Part shown: piece by piece, positions 42,606 to 51,500 of the stretch
How positions within the stretch are numbered: position 1 is the first letter of the stretch
How the letters are laid out: every line of letters starts with the position of its first letter
IMG/VR virus record: IMGVR_UViG_3300025168_000049
Coordinates: 1-64,000 of that record
DNA from: a virus
DNA length: 64,000 nucleotides
Direction: 5' to 3' (one strand)
Notes under the pieces: model-generated
Database searches by the model: none
The model's input: the letters and a program-made list of their open reading frames with translations, nothing else
What the model was told of the DNA's origin: nothing
Translations under genes and position numbers: made by a program

Positions 42606-42682
42606 TAAAAAACATAGATCCTATTTGGAAGGTATTTTTATCTTACCTTTTAATGCTAGGATTGATAATATTAATAAATTAA
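42596..42682 (+). CDS. Possible 28-residue membrane peptide
   Basis: A TTG-initiated frame of 28 residues overlapping the previous stop by 10 bases; WKVFLSYLLMLGLIILIN would be one membrane helix. It fills an 89-base gap in a lysis-like gene cluster. Evidence is hydrophobicity and fit only, so treat it as uncertain. Confidence 0.25.
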   Translation: MGIIKNIDPIWKVFLSYLLMLGLIILIN

Positions 42683-42694
42683 AAAAACAAAGAT

Positions 42695-43105
42695 ATGGCA
42701 ATGACAATCGCACCTACATTAAAAATTACTAGTACTAGTGTATCAGTAAAAGAAACGTTTAGTTTAAATCTAACGGACATTTTAACAGTAGACACCCCTT
42801 TAACTAATATAACTAAAGTGGCAACAGTAGTATCTCCAGGAGTACAATTAATCGGACCAATAGGAGGAGCAGAAGCAACGCCTTCAACAAAAGTAATGCA
42901 TATGTATGTTTATAATACAGATACTACAGATAGTATATTTATTACTTACGATACAGCTGCTGCAACCCCAGACCCGGAGAGTGTAACTGTAATAGGCCCA
43001 GGAGAATTTTCTTTTTGGAATATTCCTATTGGAGTTAGCACAGTATTTGCTTTCTCTTCTGCTAATACGCCGGTTTTAGAATATGGTTTTTGGACTAAAG
43101 GATAA
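42695..43105 (+). CDS. Small beta-rich virion-like protein
   Basis: 136 residues, rich in Thr, Val and Ser with strand periodicity (FSLNLTDILTV, VMHMYVYNTDTTDSIFI). No Cys or Trp clusters. The build is like small decoration or fibre-head proteins, but no family is recognised and it sits among the membrane genes. Confidence 0.5.
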   Translation: MAMTIAPTLKITSTSVSVKETFSLNLTDILTVDTPLTNITKVATVVSPGVQLIGPIGGAEATPSTKVMHMYVYNTDTTDSIFITYDTAAATPDPESVTVIGPGEFSFWNIPIGVSTVFAFSSANTPVLEYGFWTKG

Positions 43106-43123
43106 ATTAAAAAAAAATAAATT

Positions 43124-43294
43124 ATGAATTGGATAAATAGTTGGAAAAGCGGTAATAAAAAATTAAAGTATAACATTCAGATAAGGTTAGGAAAAATAAC
43201 TTTATTAGAACTTAGTGCGTGTTTATTTTGTGAAGTAGGATGCACTTCAAAAAGAGTTAGATTTATAATTCTGAACGTTGGCTTTGAAGCATGA
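43124..43294 (+). CDS. Small hypothetical protein
   Basis: A 56-residue frame from ATG 43124 to TGA 43292-43294, basic at the start (MNWINSWKSGNKKLKYNIQI) with a Cys-containing hydrophobic middle (LELSACLFCEVGC). Its stop overlaps the next ATG by 4 bases (ATGA), which supports translation. Function unknown. Confidence 0.5.
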   Translation: MNWINSWKSGNKKLKYNIQIRLGKITLLELSACLFCEVGCTSKRVRFIILNVGFEA

Positions 43295-43515
43295 TGAAAA
43301 ACTTTACATTAAATCTAGGAAATATAATTTGGATTATAGGTATAATATTTACTATGGGTATTGCTTATAGTCAAATAAACCAGCTTGGAGTTGATATAAC
43401 TGTTTTAGAAAAAAGACTTGAAAAAAAGATTAAGATTATTAATGAGAATGAAGATCGTATTGTAGAGTTAGAGAAAGATATAGCTCAATTAACTGGATGC
43501 AAACATATTAAATAA
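43291..43515 (+). CDS. Membrane-anchored coiled-coil protein (spanin-like)
   Basis: 74 residues: one N-terminal membrane helix (IIWIIGIIFTMGIAYSQ) followed by a heptad coiled coil (VLEKRLEKKIKIINENEDRIVELEKDI). This is the topology of inner-membrane spanins (Rz-like). The next gene begins at its last base and encodes a candidate endolysin, so a lysis role fits. An outer spanin partner is not seen next to it. Confidence 0.55.
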   Translation: MMKNFTLNLGNIIWIIGIIFTMGIAYSQINQLGVDITVLEKRLEKKIKIINENEDRIVELEKDIAQLTGCKHIK

Positions 43516-44129
43516 TGAAATACTGCAGAGAAGATATTCAGAAAGTGATGCTAGAAAAAGGTTATAAATACTTTACTGGCGATAATTATGATGTTAATAT
43601 TATAGGTATTAGAAATTCTGATACAGATGGTAAGGTTACAAATAAGTTTGATGATATAATGACTATATCTTATAAAGATGAGAATAGTAAATGGCAGTAT
43701 CATGAATTTAAGTGTACTACAGATCCAGGAGATGACTGGATGGACAATCCAATGTCTCCTAAAAAAGGGTGTGCAGTATTAAAACCAGGACAATATAGAG
43801 GAAGCCACAAGATAAGATTACACGGTGGAAAATATATTGCATTAGGACAAAAGAAACCTTTGACAGTCTACAGAGATAATAATAGAAATGACAAGTATGA
43901 GTTTGATGAGTCAACTTGTGATACAGGTGTATTTGGTATAAATATACACAGAGCAACTCCATACGCAGGTAAAGAGTCCACCAGAGTAAATAAGTGGAGT
44001 GCTGGATGTCAAGTAATAACAGCAAATGATGATTGGCATGCATTTTTAGATATATGCCAAACAGCTAGAGAAGTATGGGGAAATTCATTTTCTTACACCC
44101 TTTTAGAGAGTAAGGATATTATAATATAA
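43515..44129 (+). CDS. L,D-transpeptidase-fold candidate endolysin
   Basis: 204 residues. GVFGINIHRATPY with H145 and, 20 residues later, WSAGCQVI with C165 match the His and Cys of the YkuD/L,D-transpeptidase active site (H...SHGC in the classic form, here SAGC). Such folds act on peptidoglycan cross-links. With a spanin-like gene before and a holin after, it is the best endolysin candidate. Hydrolysis rather than cross-link formation is inferred from the context. Confidence 0.65.
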   Translation: MKYCREDIQKVMLEKGYKYFTGDNYDVNIIGIRNSDTDGKVTNKFDDIMTISYKDENSKWQYHEFKCTTDPGDDWMDNPMSPKKGCAVLKPGQYRGSHKIRLHGGKYIALGQKKPLTVYRDNNRNDKYEFDESTCDTGVFGINIHRATPYAGKESTRVNKWSAGCQVITANDDWHAFLDICQTAREVWGNSFSYTLLESKDIII

Positions 44130-44140
44130 AAAATAAAGTT

Positions 44141-44536
44141 ATGAATATATTAGGAAAAATATTTAGTGGCGGTGCAAAAGATCTTGTTGAAGGTGTAGGT
44201 GGAGTTATAGATGACTTACATACATCTGGCGAAGAGAAGCTTGCAGCAGAACAAAAAGTAAAAGAACTAATTGCTAACTATGAAATTGAGATGGAGAAAC
44301 AAGTTACATCTCGATGGGAAGCAGATATGAATTCTGATTCCTGGTTAAGTAAAAACGTTAGACCATTAGTTTTAATATTTTTAGTTGTATCTACAGTATT
44401 AATGATATTTATTGATGCTGGTACAATTAAATTTTTAGTTGAAGAAAAATGGACGGACTTATTACAGATAGTATTGATTACTGTAATAGGCGCTTATTTT
44501 GGAGGTAGGAGTTTAGAGAAGGTAAAAAAACAGTAA
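44141..44536 (+). CDS. Holin
   Basis: 131 residues: a soluble N-terminal helical part (VEGVGGVIDDLHTSGEEKL...), then two membrane helices (VRPLVLIFLVVSTVLMIFID and LLQIVLITVIGAYFGG) and an end GRSLEKVKKQ. The RPLVLIF and GAYFGGRS.EK motifs are typical of 3TM/2TM phage holins from Bacteroidota and other groups. It would open the inner membrane for the endolysin encoded 12 bases upstream. Confidence 0.8.
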   Translation: MNILGKIFSGGAKDLVEGVGGVIDDLHTSGEEKLAAEQKVKELIANYEIEMEKQVTSRWEADMNSDSWLSKNVRPLVLIFLVVSTVLMIFIDAGTIKFLVEEKWTDLLQIVLITVIGAYFGGRSLEKVKKQ

Positions 44537-44552
44537 CCAATTAACTATATAT

Positions 44553-45686
44553 ATGACCAAAGACCAGATTAAGGCCTTTTTGAAAGACAGGCCTGGCTAC
44601 CTTAAAGAAGGTGCTGAACGTCTTTCTGAACGCTTAGACTGCAGTGTTGAAGCATGTGGACACGCACTAAGAGAAGGTAGGATAGAAGCAAAAGGAAATG
44701 ATTTTGATTTAGATAATATAAGTAAGTCTGAAATCAATGAGTTTAAAGAGTTCTTAGACAGTAACGGTATAGCAGAAGACGATGTAAAGTCTGTAAAGTT
44801 TTGGCAGACAATAAAAGGAGATAATAGATTTTCTGTAGTTACAAAAGGAGAGGATAATATAATGAAGGAGGCAAAAGAAGAAATGCTTAAGTCTCTTAAA
44901 GAGTATAGTCCTAAAGTTGAGAAGGAGTATGAGGCAGTAGTAGATCCAGTAGTGTATGAAGTTTCTTTACCAGATATTCATTATGGTAAAATAGACGGTC
45001 AGACATTAAATGAAGCAGAGGAGTCTTATATGAATACAGTTAAAGACCTTATGAATAAAGCGTCAGGTTTGAATATAGAGAGAATACTTTTACCTATAGG
45101 TAACGATGGTATGAACTCTGAGGGATATTCTAGAGCAACTACTAAAGGAACTCCTCAACACGATGGTGCAGAGTGGCAAGAAACATTTGTTGGATACTGT
45201 AATTTAATGGTACGAGCAATAAATTTTTTATCAGATACAGCGCCTGTAGATGTGGTTGTAATACAAGGTAACCACGACTATGAAAGAATGTTTTATTCAG
45301 GAGAGTTTTTAAGAGCTTTCTTTTTAGGACATGACGGAGTAGAAGTTGATAACAACTATAACTCTAGAAAGTATTATGAGTATGGAAAAAATATGATTAT
45401 GTTTACACATGGAGACAAAGAAAAACCTGCTGAGATGCCACTTATAATGGCAACAGAAGAGCCTATGATGTTTGCAAGGACTACAAACAGAGAAGTACAT
45501 TGTGGGCATAAGCATAAAGAAATGGTTAATGAGTACCGTGGAATAAAAGTAAGATTTATCCCGTCTATCTGCGGTAATGATGCATGGCACAAAATGATGG
45601 GATACGAAGCAAAAAGAACCGGACAAGCACATATATGGAGTAAATTAAGAGGGTATGAAGGATATTTACAAACTAATTTACAATAA
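44553..45686 (+). CDS. Calcineurin-like metallophosphoesterase
   Basis: 377 residues. The N-terminal 50 residues look like an HTH (LSERLDCSVEACGHALREGRI). The catalytic domain has D141-x-H143 (SLPDIHYGK), GND at 183-185 where GD is usual, GNHD at 239-242, H286 (THGD) and GHKH at 318-321: a complete dimetal site. Members hydrolyse phosphodiesters (nuclease, phosphatase). Phage homologues are widespread near DNA-repair or late genes with unknown targets. The location between holin and tail stub genes is odd for a DNA enzyme. Confidence 0.82.
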   Translation: MTKDQIKAFLKDRPGYLKEGAERLSERLDCSVEACGHALREGRIEAKGNDFDLDNISKSEINEFKEFLDSNGIAEDDVKSVKFWQTIKGDNRFSVVTKGEDNIMKEAKEEMLKSLKEYSPKVEKEYEAVVDPVVYEVSLPDIHYGKIDGQTLNEAEESYMNTVKDLMNKASGLNIERILLPIGNDGMNSEGYSRATTKGTPQHDGAEWQETFVGYCNLMVRAINFLSDTAPVDVVVIQGNHDYERMFYSGEFLRAFFLGHDGVEVDNNYNSRKYYEYGKNMIMFTHGDKEKPAEMPLIMATEEPMMFARTTNREVHCGHKHKEMVNEYRGIKVRFIPSICGNDAWHKMMGYEAKRTGQAHIWSKLRGYEGYLQTNLQ

Positions 45687-45691
45687 AAATA

Positions 45692-46399
45692 ATGACATTA
45701 AATGAAATAGCATACAACTTATTAAACCTAATTAGAGGAGGTAGATCTAATCACGATGAACATCTATCTTTAGATCAGATTAAGTTTAATATTAAGCATT
45801 ATCGAGCAATGTTCTTGCGTAGAGATTTTGCTAGAAATGGATTAACAACAAGACATGTAGAACAAGATTTAGGATGTTTAGAAGTAGCTCCTGTAGACGC
45901 TTCTAGGTGTTGTAACTTGCCTATAGGATGTACAATTTATAAAACAAAATTGGAAGTTCCTAAAACTGTTAGATTTAATTTCAGAGATGCTATTACATAT
46001 ATTGGTGATGTAACTGGTTTAGGAACTATTCCTATGGTGGAGCCACATATTGTGCAATGGTTACCATATGATAAATATACAAATAAAAAAATGAAAGCAT
46101 TTATGATAGATAATTTTATATATATACATAATGCTAAAGGTTTAGAGTACATAAATGTAAGAGGAGTCTTTGAAGACCCCGAAGATTTAAGGCTTTATAA
46201 TTGTGGTACTGACGTCTGTTATGACGATAGTGCTACAAATTTTCCAATACCTATGGATATGATTCAAGCAATCAATTCAGGTATTATATCTGGTGAATTA
46301 GGACTGCTTACTGGTTCATTTAGTGATTTAGAAAATGATAGGATGCAAGACGATAGAACTGTTAAAGGTATTGCACCTCAACAAAATAAGCAACAATAA
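45692..46399 (+). CDS. Tail stub/head-tail connector protein (crAss-like)
   Basis: 235 residues. MTLNEIAYNLLNLIRGGRSNHDEHLSLDQIKFNI is a start I associate with a conserved crAss-like connector protein (N-terminal helices that recruit to the portal ring), followed by a beta domain with Cys (CCNLPIGC). The late position before tail nozzle genes supports this. Its function is to extend the portal channel. Confidence 0.6.
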   Translation: MTLNEIAYNLLNLIRGGRSNHDEHLSLDQIKFNIKHYRAMFLRRDFARNGLTTRHVEQDLGCLEVAPVDASRCCNLPIGCTIYKTKLEVPKTVRFNFRDAITYIGDVTGLGTIPMVEPHIVQWLPYDKYTNKKMKAFMIDNFIYIHNAKGLEYINVRGVFEDPEDLRLYNCGTDVCYDDSATNFPIPMDMIQAINSGIISGELGLLTGSFSDLENDRMQDDRTVKGIAPQQNKQQ

Positions 46400-46427
46400 T
46401 AATAATTAATTAAATAAATTTAAGACA

Positions 46428-47213
46428 ATGGCAAAAGATGAATTTTACGGGAAAGGCTCTAAGCGCATAAGTGGCGACTTTTTGGAACCTAGTACCCCTG
46501 TTTTGTTTGAGGATGGCGGCGCCTCTGAAGATGAGACACGTAAGGAAATGCGAAGACGACAAAGAGAGGAGCGCAAAACCGCAAGGAAAAAAAGAAGATC
46601 TACTAGGAAAACAAGACGTCTAACAAAGAAAATAAACAGACGTAAGGAAAAAACTAAAAAGATTGAAGGTAAGTTAGAAACTCATACTGAGAAGACTCTA
46701 ACAAAGAAAAAAGAGTATGCTCCAACTACAGAAGGAGATAAAAATACTCCACCTAAATCGGCTACAGAAACACCAGATGTTAAAAAGGATAAAAAGAATT
46801 CTAAAAGTATAGATAATATGTCTTTTAGTGAGGCTTACAGAACTCAAAGAGATGCTAATAAAAAAGCAGGTATAAAGCATTACGGAGATGATTCAGGGCA
46901 TTTTACTTGGAGAGGTAAGGAATATAGTACGGAGTCAAAATCTGAGCAAGATAAAAGAAAAGGAAAAACTAAGAAAAAAGTAGTTAAAAAGAAAGAAGAG
47001 ACACCGGTAGTAAAAGAAACAACTCCTAAGAAGAAACAAACTGTAAATCCAAAGCATGATCAAGACGGTAATGGTGTTCCAGATTTAGTTCAAAAACCTA
47101 AGACTCATGATGCAGATAACGACGGAATTCCAGATTTGATCCAAAGACGTGAGACAACAAAGATCAAGAAGAAGAAAGGTGGAATAAAGTACAAAAGAGG
47201 AGGAAGAAGATAG
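46428..47213 (+). CDS. Lys/Arg-rich protein with GG motifs and calcium-loop repeats
   Basis: 261 residues, very basic. Begins with an early GG motif (FEDGGAS), then a Lys/Arg-rich helical stretch (50-100), a short domain with HFTWRGKEYST (about 160), two thrombospondin-type-3-like loops (DQDGNGVPDL and DADNDGIPDL, likely Ca-binding), and a C-terminus KKGGIKYKRGGRR. The GG motifs recur in three other late proteins. Its charge suggests DNA contact in the virion; a packaged or ejected protein is my inference. Confidence 0.6.
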   Translation: MAKDEFYGKGSKRISGDFLEPSTPVLFEDGGASEDETRKEMRRRQREERKTARKKRRSTRKTRRLTKKINRRKEKTKKIEGKLETHTEKTLTKKKEYAPTTEGDKNTPPKSATETPDVKKDKKNSKSIDNMSFSEAYRTQRDANKKAGIKHYGDDSGHFTWRGKEYSTESKSEQDKRKGKTKKKVVKKKEETPVVKETTPKKKQTVNPKHDQDGNGVPDLVQKPKTHDADNDGIPDLIQRRETTKIKKKKGGIKYKRGGRR

Positions 47214-47696
47214 ATGTTACATACTTTAAAGGCAATCTATGACGATTATCAGATAAAGTATGACGATAGCATTGATGCAAAAACTTTTAGAGACATTTGC
47301 TCTGACTATAATATGATAGTCATGAGCAATGTCTTAGAAGGTAAAACATTCAATATGGGCTATAACTTATCTTCTATATATATAGTTAGAGTAAGAAGAG
47401 ATCCTAGGACTCCAAGAATAGATTGGGGAGAGAGTAATAAGTATAGAGATGAACTTATTAAAAAAGGTTTGCCTTTGTATGATAATATTACAGAGAAAGG
47501 TAGAAAATGGTATATATATTATACAGATGATTTTTATTGTAAATACCATTGGAACAAAGGTAAATGTAAGATCCCAAATAAGTCTGTTTATAGATTTGAT
47601 GCTACACGAGGGGTTAAAGGAAATAAGGGAAAATTAATAACTTTGTTGCGTAAAGATGATTTAGCGTATTTAAAGTTTAAAAAATATAAATTATGA
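47214..47696 (+). CDS. Conserved crAss-like virion protein (putative)
   Basis: 160 residues, basic, with EGKTFNMGYNLSSIYIVRVRR near 42-63 and KSVYRFDATRGVKG near 126-140. Proteins of this pattern occur in the tail-ring gene run of crAss-like phages. It begins at the base after the previous stop and overlaps the next start by 4 (ATGA). Role in the tail ring complex is inferred from order. Confidence 0.55.
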   Translation: MLHTLKAIYDDYQIKYDDSIDAKTFRDICSDYNMIVMSNVLEGKTFNMGYNLSSIYIVRVRRDPRTPRIDWGESNKYRDELIKKGLPLYDNITEKGRKWYIYYTDDFYCKYHWNKGKCKIPNKSVYRFDATRGVKGNKGKLITLLRKDDLAYLKFKKYKL

Positions 47697-48571
47697 TTTA
47701 TAAAACTATATCTAGCAAGACAATTATTAGAAAGGTTTTTAGAGATTTAAAACCTAATGATGATAATTGGATAGATGATGCTATTGAGTGGATAGGAGAG
47801 GCATTAGAGCATATAGGTTCTGCACCACAACTGTGTACTAAACAATGTGTCTTAACTGTAAAAGATCATAAAGTATGTTTACCTGCTGACCTATATTATA
47901 TCAATCAAGTCGCAGTTAATAATACAGTATCTCCTACTACATCTGAAGAGTTAGATACTTTATTAACTCAAGTTAAAACATTATCTGCATCTGTTGTTGC
48001 AGCTACGGCTGCAGGGCAAGATTATAGTGATACAGGAAAAGTCCTTAATGAAATAAATGCTAGAATTGTTGTTTTAGAAAATGTTTTCTTTTCTGATGAA
48101 CATAAACTAAGAGCATTACAATATGGTGCAAGTACATTTCATAAAAGCATGCATTGTACAGGATGTGTAAACGAATTATCAGAGTATAAGGATAGTTATA
48201 TAGTAGATTGTGGGTATATTAAAACCTCATTTCAAACAGGAAAAATCTGTATAAGTTATATGGCTTTTCCTCTAGATGAAGATTGCTTTCCATTAGTACC
48301 AGATGATATAAGTTTTAAAGAAGCAATGTTTTGGTATATATTTAAAAAATTATTATTATCAGGTTATGATAAACCTACTAAGATAGACTATGCTTTTGCA
48401 GAAGAGAGATGGATGAATTATTGTACACAAGCTAGAAATGCAGCTAACTATCCAGATATTGCAAAGTATGAATCGTTTATGAATCAATGGGTAAGATTAG
48501 TTCCAAATATAAATAGACACTCGACGTTATTTGAAGATTTAAATGACAGAGAACAATTAGATAGAGGATAA
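47693..48571 (+). CDS. Tail ring/connector protein (putative)
   Basis: 292 residues. The N-terminal segment DDNWIDDAIEWIGEALEHIG is distinctive of a crAss-like ring protein; a helical insertion (residues 80-140, Thr/Ala-rich) follows and then a beta domain with Cys. The stop overlaps the nozzle gene start by one base. Probably forms the ring between tail stub and nozzle. Confidence 0.6.
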   Translation: MIYKTISSKTIIRKVFRDLKPNDDNWIDDAIEWIGEALEHIGSAPQLCTKQCVLTVKDHKVCLPADLYYINQVAVNNTVSPTTSEELDTLLTQVKTLSASVVAATAAGQDYSDTGKVLNEINARIVVLENVFFSDEHKLRALQYGASTFHKSMHCTGCVNELSEYKDSYIVDCGYIKTSFQTGKICISYMAFPLDEDCFPLVPDDISFKEAMFWYIFKKLLLSGYDKPTKIDYAFAEERWMNYCTQARNAANYPDIAKYESFMNQWVRLVPNINRHSTLFEDLNDREQLDRG

Positions 48572-51500
48572 TGGCCAATAAAAGATTTTTAAAAGGATTA
48601 TTCAAAGATACTAGTCATCAAGACCAGCCTAAAGATTCTTGGAGATATGCAAAAAATGCTACTATAAATAATATAGAAGGCTCTATTTCTAACGAATCTG
48701 GTACTACTGCACACGGGCATCTTGGAACAAATTTAACCTGGGGTGCTCAAGAAGATAGAATCTTGGGAACTGTAGAAGTTGATAATGATAGAGTAGTTAT
48801 ATTTACTAAGAATCAACTTAACTTAAGAAGCGAGATTGGTATATGGGATCCTAATACAAGCGTAGGTAATCCATACTCAGCTTTATATAATCCTAACATA
48901 ACTAGTTATGTAACACACGATTTAAATTTTCAGTTTACCAATTTAATAGAAGGAACTTATAAGATTGATGCTAAAGGAGATTTAGTTGTTTATTTTACAG
49001 ATGATTTAAATCCACCTAGGGCAATTAACATAGACCGTCAAATGCGAGGGATAGCATTATCTAATATTACTTGGTTATATAACATTAATCCTGCTAGTTC
49101 ACATTCAAAACATTTAGAATTATTAAATTTATTTCCAGCATCTGGTCCTGTTCCTCATATTTATCTTTCTGACCAGTGGTGGTTTCCTAAACCATATCAG
49201 ACGTCTGTTGTTGAAGGGGGTGGATTAAAAACAGCAGTATACTATTTAGCTTTAGCTTATGTAGATGAAGACTTAGTTGCGACTAATTTTTTAACTGTTT
49301 CTAATCCTGTTTCAATTGTAGATGAGTATGATCACACTAGGCCTACTAGTAAAAAAGACGGTGCTAAAGAGGGTACTCAAACATCTAAAGCTATATCATG
49401 GAGAGTTAGTAATCTGAATACAGATTATAAGTTTATGCGACCTGTAGTTGTTAGGCGTATGGGAGATTCGACTGAGGCTTTTAAATTAAATGATATACAA
49501 ATAAATCCTAATACTTCAAATCCTCCATTTCAAACTGTAGTATTTAGTGGTATAGAAGGTAGTAGCGGACTAGCTATTGAAAAAGTTATTATAGATACTA
49601 CATCTTATGATACTGCAAAAACTATTGATCAGTTAGATGGTATTTTATATTTAGGAAATACAACTAGTAATAAGGATTTAGGATATCAAAAATATGCTAA
49701 TGCAATTAAAACATTTTCTGTTGTTAGGGATATACCAAAATTTGATGAGCATTGGATGACCATGGATAGTCTAACTACAGGGAATGCTTTTTTCCCAGTT
49801 GATGATGGTAATTATGTAGATGATTCTAAATCATATAGACATCATCCAAATATTGTAGATCATAAAGGATATCAAAGAGATGAGGCTTATGCCTTTTATA
49901 TTGCATTTATTATGAATGATGGTAGTATGTCTTATGCATATCATATACCTGGACGAGAAAAAAATATATCTACTGACCCAGCTTTTCATACTGAAGGAGA
50001 TGCTGTTTCTTCTGCATCAGTAGGGAATACTCAAATTTTTTCAGATTTAGCGGACTTAAGTAAAGGTCACGCTCAAAACTTTCATTTCTTTGATTACAGT
50101 CAATACGCAGGAAATAGAAATATGAACTTTTGGGAAAATGCTACAGAGACTTATCCAGATACAGATAACTATGAAGTGTGGGATGAAAATGGTTATACAG
50201 GAACTGACATTAAAAATGAAAGGGTTCGTCACCACCATTTTCCTGGTAATGATAATGACAACAGATCCTCAATTAGTGATGACACATGCACGTCGCAGGA
50301 GTCTGATGGTGTAGGATCAAATAACACACCTTGGAATGGTACTGTTGAATTTAGACATAATGATGATGGGTGTGAAATGCATTGGAATGAAGGATCTTGG
50401 AGATATGCAAATATGGGTAATTATGTAAATATATCTGATCCTGATGGTACTAACGCTCAGATGTTACAGGCTCTATTTAGAAGCAAATCTGATACAGGAG
50501 GATTTGGTTCAGGATGTAATAACACTGGTGGTACTTGGAATGGTAATTATATAGTAGCAGATCAAAAAATGACAGTAAGAAGTTGGGCTATGATTAATCA
50601 TAGAAGACTAAGTAATGGTGGTTCTGCTCCACTTACTACTACTAAGTATAGTACTAATTCTGTTGCTAGCCCTGTAGCTGAAGGGGCAGCAGGTACTAGT
50701 CCAGGATGTCCTGCAACTTCCTGTGATTCAATAGGTGATTATGGGGGTTGTGGTGGTAGTGGGACGCTTGATTATACAGCTATGTCTTTACCAGCTACTG
50801 TTTTAGAGCCAGGCGAGTGGATACGAATGAGAAATTGTGGAGATGGTTGGTGTAATGTAGGTGGTCAATCAGGAGGAACGGATTGTAGATTTAGACAGGC
50901 TAGAGGAAGTAGTGAGCAAATAGATGCGTGTGACGCAGGGTGTTCTAGTCCTAGCAGTGCTCCATGGAGTTGCAATGATTACCAGTTTATTAGATGGGAA
51001 ATTGTATCAGCTAATTCTGTTGCGCCTGGCTTTGTAAAATATGATGCAAAGATATCACATACTGTTAGAAGACTAGGATTTACTCTAGAGGATATAAAGG
51101 TACCTAAATCTATAGCAGATAAAGTTCAAGGATTTAGAATTTATTATGCTAAGCGTGGGCAATCTAATAAAACAATTATTGGACAAGATTCAATAATACC
51201 TATGACACGAAAACTTGTTCAAATGGGTATCTGCCTAGAAACAGGTGGCACAGCAGAAGCATATCAAGTTATGGGTACGTTGCAAAACTTCCCTGAAACA
51301 TTCTGGCAATGCGAGTCTATGGCTTATGCATCGTGGCATCCAGGATATCCTATATATACTTATGGAATATACCAAAACTCTACTACACTAGCTACTGGAG
51401 AAGCTGCATATAAAAACTTTACTTTTCACGATTTTAATTTGTTGAGAACAAAAAATAGTTTAGCAGGTGCAACACATATTAAACCACAATGGAGAGTTAG

